The notes beneath the pieces were generated by a model that saw nothing but the letters and a program-made list of their open reading frames with translations, was not told the DNA's origin and ran no database searches. The position numbers and the translations under genes are program-made. Positions 29,697 to 37,151 of a stretch of DNA of 37,988 nucleotides are shown piece by piece. The stretch is from JAMCZU01 sp964479405 (lineage in GTDB: Bacteria; Patescibacteriota; UBA1384; UBA12157; JAENIV01): assembly GCA_964479405.1 (NCBI GenBank), contig CAYZMA010000005.1:1-37988 (forward strand), in the 5' to 3' direction. Positions within the stretch are counted from its first letter, which is position 1; every line of letters starts with the position of its first letter.

Positions 29697-30251
29697 TTAC
29701 TTTGCTCCACCAATGGCCGCTTTAGCCGCTTTACCCGGCTTGCGACGAGGTATTTCGTCAATATATTTAATCCCTTTGCCTTTATACGGTTCAACCGGTT
29801 TAATACTTCTGATTTCAGCCGCCACTTGGCCGACTTTTTGACGATTAATTCCACTAACGCTAATGACATTTTTTTCAACTTTAATTTCAATACCATCAGG
29901 CGTCAAATGTTCAACCGAATGAGAAAAACCAACATTTAAAATTAATTTATTTCCTTGGACTTCTGCTTTAAAACCAACTCCTTTAAAATCAAGTTTTTTG
30001 GTAAAACCTTGGGAAACGCCTTCAATCATATTGGCAATTAATTTTCTATACAGCCCGTGAAAAGCTTTGGCTTTTTTGTCATTGCCGGAGCGTGTAACTT
30101 GAATCGTATTATCGCTTTGTTCTAATTTAATTCTTGAAGACATTGCTAAAGTAAGCTCGCCCTTTGGACCAGTCACTTTTATCAATTTGGTGTCTTTTTC
30201 AACACGGACACCTTCTGGAATATTAATTTGTCTTTGACCTATTTTTGACAT
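29697..30251 (-). CDS. rplF: 50S ribosomal protein L6
   Basis: 184 residues. L6 lies near the factor-binding site of the 50S subunit. Two L6 repeats are seen: MSKIGQRQINIPEGVRVEKD with VTGPKGELTLAMSS, and FKGVGFKAEVQGNKLILNVG with the C-terminal PEPYKGKG-type segment (VEPYKGKGIKYIDEIPRRKP). A short Ala/Lys tail ends the protein. It lies 9 nt from rpsH. Confidence 0.97.
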   Translation of the reverse strand: MSKIGQRQINIPEGVRVEKDTKLIKVTGPKGELTLAMSSRIKLEQSDNTIQVTRSGNDKKAKAFHGLYRKLIANMIEGVSQGFTKKLDFKGVGFKAEVQGNKLILNVGFSHSVEHLTPDGIEIKVEKNVISVSGINRQKVGQVAAEIRSIKPVEPYKGKGIKYIDEIPRRKPGKAAKAAIGGAK

Positions 30252-30260
30252 TTTTAATCC

Positions 30261-30635
30261 TTACCTAATCTCGGCAATTAATTCCCCACCTAAACCTTTT
30301 TTACGCGCTTCTTCGCCTTCAAACATACCTTTAGAAGTTGAAATAACAAGCATTGACTGCGGTCTTTTGGGTCGGGGAATATTACCAGCCGTAGTATAAA
30401 CTCTTCTACCCGGACGACTAACTCTTCTTATATCAATTAAATTTTGATTTAAATCAATTTCAATTTTTTTCTGCCCTGAAGGTAAATCAACCACACGAAA
30501 ATCAATTATTCGTTGACGTGATTTAAGTATTTCTAAAATAGCCAATTTAATTTTGGAATAGAAAATAGTCATTTTTTCATGACGGGCGCCTTGGGCATTT
30601 TTAATTTGTGAAAACATTTCTGCAATTGGATCCAT
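30261..30635 (-). CDS. rpsH: 30S ribosomal protein S8
   Basis: 124 residues. S8 binds the central domain of 16S rRNA and, in E. coli, represses the spc operon. It starts MDPIAEMFSQIKNAQGARHE and ends with the conserved VISTSKGMFEGEEARKKGLG and GGELIAEIR. The middle SRPGRRVYTTAGNIPRPKRP is typical. It lies between rpsN and rplF in standard order. Confidence 0.97.
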   Translation of the reverse strand: MDPIAEMFSQIKNAQGARHEKMTIFYSKIKLAILEILKSRQRIIDFRVVDLPSGQKKIEIDLNQNLIDIRRVSRPGRRVYTTAGNIPRPKRPQSMLVISTSKGMFEGEEARKKGLGGELIAEIR

Positions 30636-30645
30636 TATATTCTCC

Positions 30646-30831
30646 TCACCATGACGACTTTATGACCCCGGGAATTTGACCGCAACTAGCCAGCTCACGA
30701 AAACAAATGCGACAAATACCAAACTTTCTTAAATAACCGTGACGACGACCGCAACGAAAACAACGATTTACTCCGCGGGTAGAAAATTTTGGTTTGCGTT
30801 TTGCTCTTTCAATTTGTGATACTTTTGCCAT
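30646..30831 (-). CDS. rpsN: 30S ribosomal protein S14, zinc-binding type
   Basis: 61 residues, the short type-Z S14 with a zinc site at C24, C27, C40 and C43 (RCFRCGRRHGYLRKFGICRI). It ends with the conserved LASCGQIPGVIKSSW. S14 assembles late in the 30S head. It is two bases from the rplE stop and upstream of rpsH. Confidence 0.97.
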   Translation of the reverse strand: MAKVSQIERAKRKPKFSTRGVNRCFRCGRRHGYLRKFGICRICFRELASCGQIPGVIKSSW

Positions 30832-30833
30832 TA

Positions 30834-31376
30834 TTAATCCTTTTTAAACGGGAATCCTAAAGCTTCTAATAATATTCGACCTTCTTTTATATCTTTTGCG
30901 GTTGTAACAAAGGTAATTGACATGCCGAAAATAGTTTCCGCTTTTTCATGAGAAATTTCCGGAAATATTACTTGCTCTCGCAGGGCAAGGGTAAAATTAC
31001 CGGCTCTGTCAAAATCTTTTTCATCTAATCCTCTAAAATCACGCATTCTAGGTAGCACTATATTGGCTAATTTATAAGAAAAATCATACATTCTGTCCTT
31101 GCGCAAAGTGACAACTAGTCCAATTTCATCATTTTGTCTGATTTTAAAACCGGAAATCGCTTTTTTGGCTTTTGTTACTTTTGGTTTTTGTCCGGTAATA
31201 CTTTTAAGGCTTTCGGTAACAATTTCTTTAAATTTTGGATTCTCCCGTGTTTTACCAATACCAACATTAATGACAATTTTTTCTAAATCCGGCACTGCCA
31301 TTTTATTTTTTAATTCTAGCTTTTGAGCTAGTTCCGGAACAATTTTTGATTTAAATATTTCTTGTGCTTTTGACAT
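30834..31376 (-). CDS. rplE: 50S ribosomal protein L5
   Basis: 180 residues. L5 binds 5S rRNA and contacts the P-site tRNA. Conserved parts: VPDLEKIVINVGIGKTREN, TGQKPKVTKAKKAISGFKIR, GLVVTLRKDRMYDFSYKLAN, PRMRDFRGLDEKDFDRAGNF and the C-terminal GMSITFVTTAKDIKEGRILL. It is one base from rplX and two bases from rpsN. Confidence 0.97.
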   Translation of the reverse strand: MSKAQEIFKSKIVPELAQKLELKNKMAVPDLEKIVINVGIGKTRENPKFKEIVTESLKSITGQKPKVTKAKKAISGFKIRQNDEIGLVVTLRKDRMYDFSYKLANIVLPRMRDFRGLDEKDFDRAGNFTLALREQVIFPEISHEKAETIFGMSITFVTTAKDIKEGRILLEALGFPFKKD

Positions 31377-31377
31377 T

Positions 31378-31698
31378 TTAACTTAAATCTCCTTGACAAC
31401 TTTTACAGATTCTAGCCTTTTTTTTCGTATTTTTATCTTGAATTATTTTATATCCAATTCTTGACGGCTTACTGCAATGCGGACAAACTAAAATTGCATT
31501 TGAAACATCAATTGGCGCCAACTTATCCATAATTCCGCCATGGGGATTTTTACGTGTTGACTTCAAATGATGTTTGGAAATATTAACCCCAGTTACCACA
31601 ATTTTATTTTTTTGGGGCACAGATTTTTCAATATTGGCACGTTTGCCTTTGTCTTTGCCAGCAATAATTAAAACTGTATCGCCTTTTTTTAATTTCAC
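31378..31698 (-). CDS. rplX: 50S ribosomal protein L24
   Basis: 106 residues. L24 starts 50S assembly. A KOW motif (KKGDTVLIIAGKDKGKRANI) opens the protein, followed by GVNISKHHLKSTRKNPHGGI. The C-terminal part carries two Cys pairs (VCPHCSKPSRIGYK and ARICKSCQGDLS) that probably bind zinc. The start overlaps the rplN stop by four bases (ATGA). Confidence 0.96.
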   Translation of the reverse strand: MKLKKGDTVLIIAGKDKGKRANIEKSVPQKNKIVVTGVNISKHHLKSTRKNPHGGIMDKLAPIDVSNAILVCPHCSKPSRIGYKIIQDKNTKKKARICKSCQGDLS

Positions 31699-32063
31699 AA
31701 TACCTCCTCTGCCATTGAAATAATTTTACCAAAACCTTTTTCTCGCAGTTCGCGCGCCACTGGTCCAAAAATACGACTGCCACGAGGAGTTTTGTCCGGG
31801 TTAATTAAAACAATAGCGTTATCATCAAATCTGATGTTGGTGCCATCTTTTCTACCCAAAGGAAATCTTTGTCTAACAATCACCGCTTTAATTATTTCTT
31901 TTTTCTTAACCACCGTATGAGCCGTCGCCGATTTAATTGAGCCAACAATAATATCGCCAATTTGAGCCGATTTGGGTTTAGCATGACCAACAACCCTAAT
32001 ACACGACACAATTTTAGCGCCAGTATTGTCCGCAACTTTTACTCTTGAACCTGATTGAATCAT
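31695..32063 (-). CDS. rplN: 50S ribosomal protein L14
   Basis: 122 residues. L14 forms bridges to the 30S subunit. It begins MIQSGSRVKVADNTGAKIVS and includes GDIIVGSIKSATAHTVVKKK, KAVIVRQRFPLGRKDGTNIR and the C-terminal GSRIFGPVARELREKGFGKI. It overlaps rpsQ upstream and rplX downstream by ATGA junctions. Confidence 0.97.
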   Translation of the reverse strand: MIQSGSRVKVADNTGAKIVSCIRVVGHAKPKSAQIGDIIVGSIKSATAHTVVKKKEIIKAVIVRQRFPLGRKDGTNIRFDDNAIVLINPDKTPRGSRIFGPVARELREKGFGKIISMAEEVL

Positions 32064-32311
32064 TTTACCTCAACTACTTTCCAAGCTTTTTTTCTACTAA
32101 TTGGTCTTGTTTCGGAAATCAAAACTGTCTGCCCTGCTTTAACTTCACTTTCGGTATGGACCAACATTTTACGATTAGAAAAATATCTTTTTTTATAAAG
32201 CGGATGAATTTTTAGAAATTTTACTTCCACTAAAACAGTCTTGTCTTTTGAATCTCGCAAGGCAATCGCTTTAATTTGTTTTATTTTTTTGATGATTTTT
32301 TCTTTTTCCAT
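32060..32311 (-). CDS. rpsQ: 30S ribosomal protein S17
   Basis: 83 residues with an OB fold. S17 binds the 5' domain of 16S rRNA. After a Lys-rich start (MEKEKIIKKIKQIKAIALRD) come KTVLVEVKFLKIHPLYKKRY and the conserved GQTVLISETRPISRKKAWKV. It is five bases from rpmC and overlaps rplN. Confidence 0.95.
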   Translation of the reverse strand: MEKEKIIKKIKQIKAIALRDSKDKTVLVEVKFLKIHPLYKKRYFSNRKMLVHTESEVKAGQTVLISETRPISRKKAWKVVEVK

Positions 32312-32316
32312 TATTC

Positions 32317-32541
32317 CTACTTATTTAATTTAACTTGTTCTTCAAATATTTTTTCAGAAAGAATTGTCCAAAGACGAGCAATCTTTTTCCTTGTCTGGGT
32401 AATTTCATGATAATTTTTAAGCTTCCGAAAAGATTGACCCATTCGTAATTCGGTTAATTTTTTTTGCAAGCTTTGCAATTCTTTATATAAATCTTTTTTA
32501 TCTTTACTTCTTAATTCTTGAAGTTCTACAGTAGTTTTCAT
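32317..32541 (-). CDS. rpmC: 50S ribosomal protein L29
   Basis: 74 residues, helical. L29 lies near the peptide exit tunnel. LRSKDKKDLYKELQSLQKKL, ELRMGQSFRKLKN and ITQTRKKIARLWTILSEK are typical. It ends in TAG, which shows that TAG is a normal stop codon in this genome and bears on the interrupted secY. The start overlaps the rplP stop (ATGA). Confidence 0.95.
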   Translation of the reverse strand: MKTTVELQELRSKDKKDLYKELQSLQKKLTELRMGQSFRKLKNYHEITQTRKKIARLWTILSEKIFEEQVKLNK

Positions 32542-32951
32542 GATAAATCCTTCTTTATAAATCGGGTTTGTACTTGCAATTTATGGGATGCCAATCTTAA
32601 AGCTTCTTTGGCAATTTCTTCACTAATACCACCGATTTCAAAAATCATTCTACCCGGCAAAACAACAGCCACAAAATGGTCAAGACTGCCTTTGCCCCCG
32701 CCCATACCTGTTTCGGCCGCCATTTTGGTAATTGGCTTGTCGGGAAAAATGCGAATCCAAACCTTACCACCACGACGAATATAGTGGGTGATAGCGCGTC
32801 TGGCGGCTTCAATTTGACGGGCACTAACCCAACCGCGACTGGTGGCTTTCAGACCAAAATTACCAAAGGAAAGCTCGCTTCCCCGCAGGGAATTACCTCT
32901 CATTGTGCCTCTAGAAATTTTTCTATGTTTTAATTTTTTTGGAATAAGCAT
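32538..32951 (-). CDS. rplP: 50S ribosomal protein L16
   Basis: 137 residues. L16 contacts the A-site tRNA and 5S rRNA region. It begins MLIPKKLKHRKISRGTMRGN and shows GLKATSRGWVSARQIEAARR, ITHYIRRGGKVWIRIFPDKP and GGGKGSLDHFVAVVLPGRMI. Full length, no unusual features. It directly follows rpsC. Confidence 0.97.
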   Translation of the reverse strand: MLIPKKLKHRKISRGTMRGNSLRGSELSFGNFGLKATSRGWVSARQIEAARRAITHYIRRGGKVWIRIFPDKPITKMAAETGMGGGKGSLDHFVAVVLPGRMIFEIGGISEEIAKEALRLASHKLQVQTRFIKKDLS

Positions 32952-33623
32952 TTAAACCTCTTCTTGCTCAATTTGATCGCCCTTATAAATCCAAACTTTA
33001 ACCCCAATCATCCCGTAAGTGGTTAAAGCGTCAACTTTAGCAAAATCAACGTTAGCTCGCAATCTTCCTAATGGAATTGAACCTTTGCCATATTGTTCCC
33101 TCCTCGCAATTTCCGCTCCGCCAAGCCTGCCGGAGATACCTATTTTTATTCCTTTGGCTTTGGCATCTATGACTTTACCAATTGACTGCTTGATGGCTCT
33201 TTTGTAAGCAATTCGGCGCTCAACTTGATAAGCAACTGTTTGAGCAACCAATTCGGCTGAAAGGTAAGGATTTTTTACTTCCATAATTTCTATTTCAATT
33301 TTTGTTACAACACTGGTTTTTAAATTTCTAAGTTTCGGACAATTTTTAACCAAATACATTTTAATATCATTTATTCCTTGACCACTGCGACCAATTAAAA
33401 TACCCGGTTTTGATGTATGAATAATAATTTTAATCGCATCTTGGGAACGATCAATTTCAACTAGTGAAACTCCGGAAGTTTTACCAAACTTTTTATCTAA
33501 GGCATTTCTAATTTCAATATCACTCAAAAGATTTTCCCGATAATTCTTTTTCGCAAACCATTTTGCTTGCCAATTTTTATTAATTTGTAGTCTAAATCCA
33601 ATTGGATTTACTTTATGACCCAT
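32952..33623 (-). CDS. rpsC: 30S ribosomal protein S3
   Basis: 223 residues. S3 forms part of the mRNA entry site and has helicase activity on mRNA. It starts MGHKVNPIGFRLQINKNWQA. The KH domain holds SKPGILIGRSGQGINDIKMY, and the C-domain holds GRLGGAEIARREQYGKGSIP and LTTYGMIGVKVWIYKGDQIE. It overlaps the rplV end by 11 nt. Confidence 0.97.
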   Translation of the reverse strand: MGHKVNPIGFRLQINKNWQAKWFAKKNYRENLLSDIEIRNALDKKFGKTSGVSLVEIDRSQDAIKIIIHTSKPGILIGRSGQGINDIKMYLVKNCPKLRNLKTSVVTKIEIEIMEVKNPYLSAELVAQTVAYQVERRIAYKRAIKQSIGKVIDAKAKGIKIGISGRLGGAEIARREQYGKGSIPLGRLRANVDFAKVDALTTYGMIGVKVWIYKGDQIEQEEV

Positions 33624-33972
33624 TTGACGCTCCCTTTGGTCGCTTAATTTCTAAGACGACGGTGACATGCGACATTCTTTTAAGAATTGCGGTTGCTTTA
33701 CCTTGATGAACAATTCGTCGCCGTTTTAACTTTGGTCCTTCATCAACGCAAATTCGTAAAACTGATAAATTATCTTCGCTAATATCTTTTTCTTTGGCAA
33801 TGGCAAGGGCATTCTTAAGTGTTAAAGCTAAAGGTTTAGCAGCAGCTAAATTAGAAAACTTTGCTATGCTCAATGCTAGCGATAATTTTTTTCCCTTAAC
33901 CAGACTGCCTGCTAAACGCATTTTGTCGGGGGTAACTTTAACAAATCGTCTTTTGGAAATTATTTCTTGCAT
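33613..33972 (-). CDS. rplV: 50S ribosomal protein L22
   Basis: 119 residues. L22 lines the exit tunnel through a long beta-hairpin. It shows KVTPDKMRLAGSLVKGKKLS, AAKPLALTLKNALAIAKEKD, RICVDEGPKLKRRRIVHQGK and the C-terminal SHVTVVLEIK. Its ATG overlaps the rpsS stop (TAATG). Confidence 0.96.
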   Translation of the reverse strand: MQEIISKRRFVKVTPDKMRLAGSLVKGKKLSLALSIAKFSNLAAAKPLALTLKNALAIAKEKDISEDNLSVLRICVDEGPKLKRRRIVHQGKATAILKRMSHVTVVLEIKRPKGASNGS

Positions 33973-34316
33973 TATTTCACCTTTTTAACTACTTCAGGCT
34001 CTTTTTTAACTGCGCCTTGAGCTGGTTTTGCACCCGCAGATTGGGCTTCTTCACGCGCCATTCGTCCACCATGACGGAGAAACTTTCTTGTTGGCGCAAA
34101 TTCACCTAATTTATGACCAACCATATCTTCAACAATTAAAACCGAAATATGCTGGCGACCATTATGAACACCAATCCTAAAACCAACCATTTCAGGGGAA
34201 ATATCTGACTTTCGTGCCCAAGTATTGATAACTTTTTGATCACCAACTCTTAAGGCATGGATTTTTTTTAATAATTTTTCGTCCACATACGGACCTTTTT
34301 TAAGCGATCTACTCAT
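33972..34316 (-). CDS. rpsS: 30S ribosomal protein S19
   Basis: 114 residues from ATG 34316, preceded by AAGGAG; a TTG eight codons upstream is in frame but less likely. S19 pairs with S13 in the 30S head. It begins MSRSLKKGPYVDEKLLKKIH and contains WARKSDISPEMVGFRIGVHN and GHKLGEFAPTRKFLRHGGRM. A C-terminal tail of about 25 residues rich in Ala, Lys, Val and Pro (AGAKPAQGAVKKEPEVVKKV) extends beyond the usual end. Confidence 0.96.
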   Translation of the reverse strand: MSRSLKKGPYVDEKLLKKIHALRVGDQKVINTWARKSDISPEMVGFRIGVHNGRQHISVLIVEDMVGHKLGEFAPTRKFLRHGGRMAREEAQSAGAKPAQGAVKKEPEVVKKVK

Positions 34317-34317
34317 T

Positions 34318-35142
34318 TTATTTCTTTCTCCTTCGGACAATCATTTTACAAGAATATTTATTCTTTTTTCTGGTTCTGACCCCTAGTGCATGCTTGCCCC
34401 AAGGTGTTTTTGGATATTTAAGACCAATCGGGTTGACACCTTCTCCACCACCATGTGGATGAGCCGCTGGACTCATAGCTTTTCCTCTGACTGACGGTCT
34501 AATCCCCATATGTCTAACGCGCCCTGCTTTACCAATTCTTTGAGCAGAATGAGTAATATTGGAAACTTGACCTAAAGAGGCAAAACAATTTTTATTTATT
34601 TTCCTAATTTCACCTGATGGTAATTTTATTTGAACAAAACGGCCTTCTTTTGCCACAATTGTGGCGCTACTACCAGCCGAACGAACCATTTTTCCACCTT
34701 GTCCCGGTTGCAGTTCAATATCGTAAATAGCAACACCATTAGGAATTTTACTAAGCTGGAGGCGATTGCCTTTTTGAATGTCAACTTCACCAGAAGTGAT
34801 AATATCGCCCACTTTTAAGCCTTCCGGCGCTAAAATATAGGCTTTGGTCTTATCTTCAAAAGTTACTAAATTAATAAAGGCGCTACGATTTGGATCGTAC
34901 TCCAAGGTCTCAACTTTTGCCGGCATATTTAATTTTTTATCTATTGAAATTAAAACCCGATATTTTCTTTTTGCTCCGCCACCCTGATGACGAACGCTAA
35001 TTTGTCCGGTTTGGTCCCGTCCAGATTTCTTTTTCAAAGGACGAGTTAATTTTTTAACCGTTTTTTCGGTCGTCAAAACTGAATAGTCGGTGACTGTCAT
35101 TTTTCGTCTGCCTGAAGTTGTCGGTTTATAAAACTTAATCAT
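34318..35142 (-). CDS. rplB: 50S ribosomal protein L2
   Basis: 274 residues. L2 is needed for subunit joining and peptidyl transfer. It shows the OB region (GQISVRHQGGGAKRKYRVLI, VETLEYDPNRSAFINLVTFE), the SH3-like region (GQGGKMVRSAGSSATIVAKE), and the conserved C-terminal AMSPAAHPHGGGEGVNPIGL segment with the near-invariant histidine. It lies between rplW and rpsS, two bases from each. Confidence 0.97.
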   Translation of the reverse strand: MIKFYKPTTSGRRKMTVTDYSVLTTEKTVKKLTRPLKKKSGRDQTGQISVRHQGGGAKRKYRVLISIDKKLNMPAKVETLEYDPNRSAFINLVTFEDKTKAYILAPEGLKVGDIITSGEVDIQKGNRLQLSKIPNGVAIYDIELQPGQGGKMVRSAGSSATIVAKEGRFVQIKLPSGEIRKINKNCFASLGQVSNITHSAQRIGKAGRVRHMGIRPSVRGKAMSPAAHPHGGGEGVNPIGLKYPKTPWGKHALGVRTRKKNKYSCKMIVRRRKK

Positions 35143-35144
35143 TT

Positions 35145-35426
35145 TTACTTTTCTTCAAATCCGGGTATTTTTTGACCTTTTTTTAAGGTAATAATGGCTT
35201 TTTTCCAAGCTTTTTTGCGACCAGCATATTTGCCTCTGGTCATTACTTCTTTGCTTTTTTTATTAATGACATTAACTTTAACCACATTAACTTTATACAA
35301 ATCGGCAATTGCTTGAGCAATTTGAATTTTATTGGCCCGAGTGGCGACCTTAAAAGTATAAGCCCCGCTTTCAATTTTGCCAATAGCTTTTTCAGTAATT
35401 AGCGGCGCAATTAATACTTCAACCAT
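35145..35426 (-). CDS. rplW: 50S ribosomal protein L23
   Basis: 93 residues from ATG 35426, with GGGGAGG just upstream; an earlier TTG overlaps that site. L23 forms the docking site for trigger factor and SRP at the exit tunnel. Typical segments: VEVLIAPLITEKAIGKIESG, YTFKVATRANKIQIAQAIAD, LYKVNVVKVNVI and GRKKAWKKAIITLKKGQKIP. It overlaps the rplD end by 8 nt. Confidence 0.95.
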   Translation of the reverse strand: MVEVLIAPLITEKAIGKIESGAYTFKVATRANKIQIAQAIADLYKVNVVKVNVINKKSKEVMTRGKYAGRKKAWKKAIITLKKGQKIPGFEEK

Positions 35427-36107
35427 TTTTCCTCCCCGCAAATATTTTCTCTAGAGCCTCAACGCCAGCAACATCGGTTAAAATATAATCGTATTTTAAA
35501 ATATCTAAGATATTAATATTTTGGGCTTGAATAACTTTTAAATATGATAAATTAGCCACTGATAATTCAAAATTAACATTTGTTTCAGACAAAATGGTTA
35601 AGATTTTTCCTTCTTCAATGGGCAATTTTTCCAAAAAAGATTGAACTTCTTTGGTGCTAATTTTAGCTAATTTTAAAGTTTCAGTGACAATAAACTTATT
35701 GTTTTTGATCTTTTCGGAAAGTGCCATAAATATTGCTTTTTGAAGCATTTTTTGGGGCAATCGTTTGCTAAAATTTCTAACATTTACTAAATTCGTATTT
35801 TTCGCGAGCTTCCTCCCAAACCACAGTCATTTTTCTNNNNNNNNNNAGTTATACCGCCACCAATCCAAAGAGGTGAACGAGTTGAACCAGCTCTGGCGTT
35901 ACCGGTGCCTTTTTGTTTGAAAGGCTTTCGTCCGCCACCAGAAACTTCCCCCCGAGTTTTGGTGTGGGCAATTGCCCTGCGATGGTTTGCCTGTTGGGCT
36001 CTAACAACTTGAGCTAAAAGATTTTGGTTTAATGCCACAGCAAAAATTTCTGATTTAATATCCATACTTGTCGCGGTTTTCTTATTATTAATAATCTTAA
36101 TTTTCAT
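35419..36107 (-). CDS. rplD: 50S ribosomal protein L4, broken by an assembly gap
   Basis: The N-terminal part (36107 to the gap) shows QANHRRAIAHTKTRGEVSGG, GRKPFKQKGTGNARAGSTRS and PLWIGGGIT. The C-terminal part after the gap shows NFSKRLPQKMLQKAIFMALS and continues to LEKIFAGRKNG. Ten Ns at 35837-35846 separate them, and the two parts are in different frames. Ten Ns is a usual placeholder of unknown true length, so no frameshift can be claimed. In the C-terminal frame a TGA stands two codons past the gap, before LWFGRKLAKN, so the contig end there is probably unreliable. Intact L4 is expected in the organism. It lies between rplC and rplW as usual. Confidence 0.9.
35837..35846. other. Scaffold gap (10 Ns)
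   Basis: Ten undetermined bases inside rplD, with sequence on both sides that belongs to L4. It marks a join between contigs rather than biology. Confidence 0.98.
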
Positions 36108-36726
36108 TGTGGCTCCAAATCAAAACATGGGTGTTTAAAGGACCGGGAATGGCGCCTCGAAGCAAAATTTCACTGGCTTCGTTATTAATTTTGACAATTT
36201 TTAAATTTTTGACCGTTACTCGCTCATTTCCCATATGTCCCGCCATTCGGCGACCCTTAATAACTCTTTCAGGATAAGTGGCGCCAATTGAACCGGGTTG
36301 ACGATAATTATGCGAACCGTGTGTTTTTGGCCCTAAATGAAAATTGTGTCTTTTAACTGTCCCTGCAAAACCTTTACCTTTGCTAACACCAGTAACATTA
36401 ACCATTTCTTCTTCTTTAAATTGATCTATAGTTAAGGCTTGACCCAATTCATAATTATCACCTCCACCAGCTGGCGGAATTTTAATTTCATACAAAACTT
36501 TAGGTTTAATTTTACTGTCCACTTTCTTAAAATGACCCTCTTCGGCTTTATTTAACTTCTTTTTTTCACCGGCGCCAACCTGAACAGCTTCGTAACCGTC
36601 TTTTTCAAGATTTTTAATTTGAGTAACAATATTATTTTCCAGTTTCACTAAAGTAACCGGTACTTGCATACCTTCTTCGTCAAAAATCCTGGTCATTAAA
36701 ATTTTTCTTCCTAAAATTGCTTTCAT
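36097..36726 (-). CDS. rplC: 50S ribosomal protein L3
   Basis: 209 residues. L3 starts 50S assembly near the peptidyl transferase centre. It begins MKAILGRKILMTRIFDEEGM and contains MVNVTGVSKGKGFAGTVKRH, FHLGPKTHGSHNYRQPGSIG and the C-terminal MAGHMGNERVTVKNLKIVKI and AIPGPLNTHVLI. AGAGG precedes the ATG. The end overlaps the rplD start by 11 nt. Confidence 0.97.
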   Translation of the reverse strand: MKAILGRKILMTRIFDEEGMQVPVTLVKLENNIVTQIKNLEKDGYEAVQVGAGEKKKLNKAEEGHFKKVDSKIKPKVLYEIKIPPAGGGDNYELGQALTIDQFKEEEMVNVTGVSKGKGFAGTVKRHNFHLGPKTHGSHNYRQPGSIGATYPERVIKGRRMAGHMGNERVTVKNLKIVKINNEASEILLRGAIPGPLNTHVLIWSHNEN

Positions 36727-36814
36727 TGAAACCTCTAGTCCGGAAACACCCGCTTATTCGCAGATATTATCCTGACTTGAAACTTTGATCTAAAAATAAA
36801 TTTATTGAAAATAT

Positions 36815-37132
36815 TTAAGTTTTAATTTCTATATCTACACCCGCCGGCAAATCAAGACTCATCAGTGAATCAATTGTTTTAGGCGAAGGATCCATGACAT
36901 CAATCAAACGTTTATGAATTCTCATTTCAAACTGTTCACGACTATCTTTATGGACAAACGGCGACTTTAAGACTGTTACTTTGCTTTTTTCGGTCGGCAA
37001 AGGAATTGGTCCGGAAACAACGGCACCAGTTCTCTCGGCTGTCTCAATAATCTTCGCTGAAGATTTATCAATAATCCGATGATCGTAAGCTTTCAGTCTA
37101 ATCCTTATCTTTTGAGAATTTTTATTCTGCAT
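36815..37132 (-). CDS. rpsJ: 30S ribosomal protein S10 (NusE)
   Basis: 105 residues. S10 is in the 30S head and, with NusB (encoded at 3187-3654), forms the NusB-NusE complex for antitermination. It shows IRIRLKAYDHRIIDKSSAKI, TGAVVSGPIPLPTEKSKVTV, FVHKDSREQFEMRIHKRLID and DLPAGVDIEIKT. No SD is evident. It lies 19 nt after tuf and 88 nt before rplC. That gap holds no promoter that I could recognise. Confidence 0.97.
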   Translation of the reverse strand: MQNKNSQKIRIRLKAYDHRIIDKSSAKIIETAERTGAVVSGPIPLPTEKSKVTVLKSPFVHKDSREQFEMRIHKRLIDVMDPSPKTIDSLMSLDLPAGVDIEIKT

Positions 37133-37151
37133 TTTTTAAAAATTGCTTATT

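Noticed and set aside
29696..29896. 67-codon N-terminal extension of L18
   Set aside because: It overlaps rplF in another frame and lacks L18 character. The ATG at 29695 has GGAG and the correct length.
35787..35836. Alternative C-terminus of L4 reading through the Ns
   Set aside because: The residues after the gap in that frame do not resemble L4, while another frame does. It is an artefact of the placeholder length.
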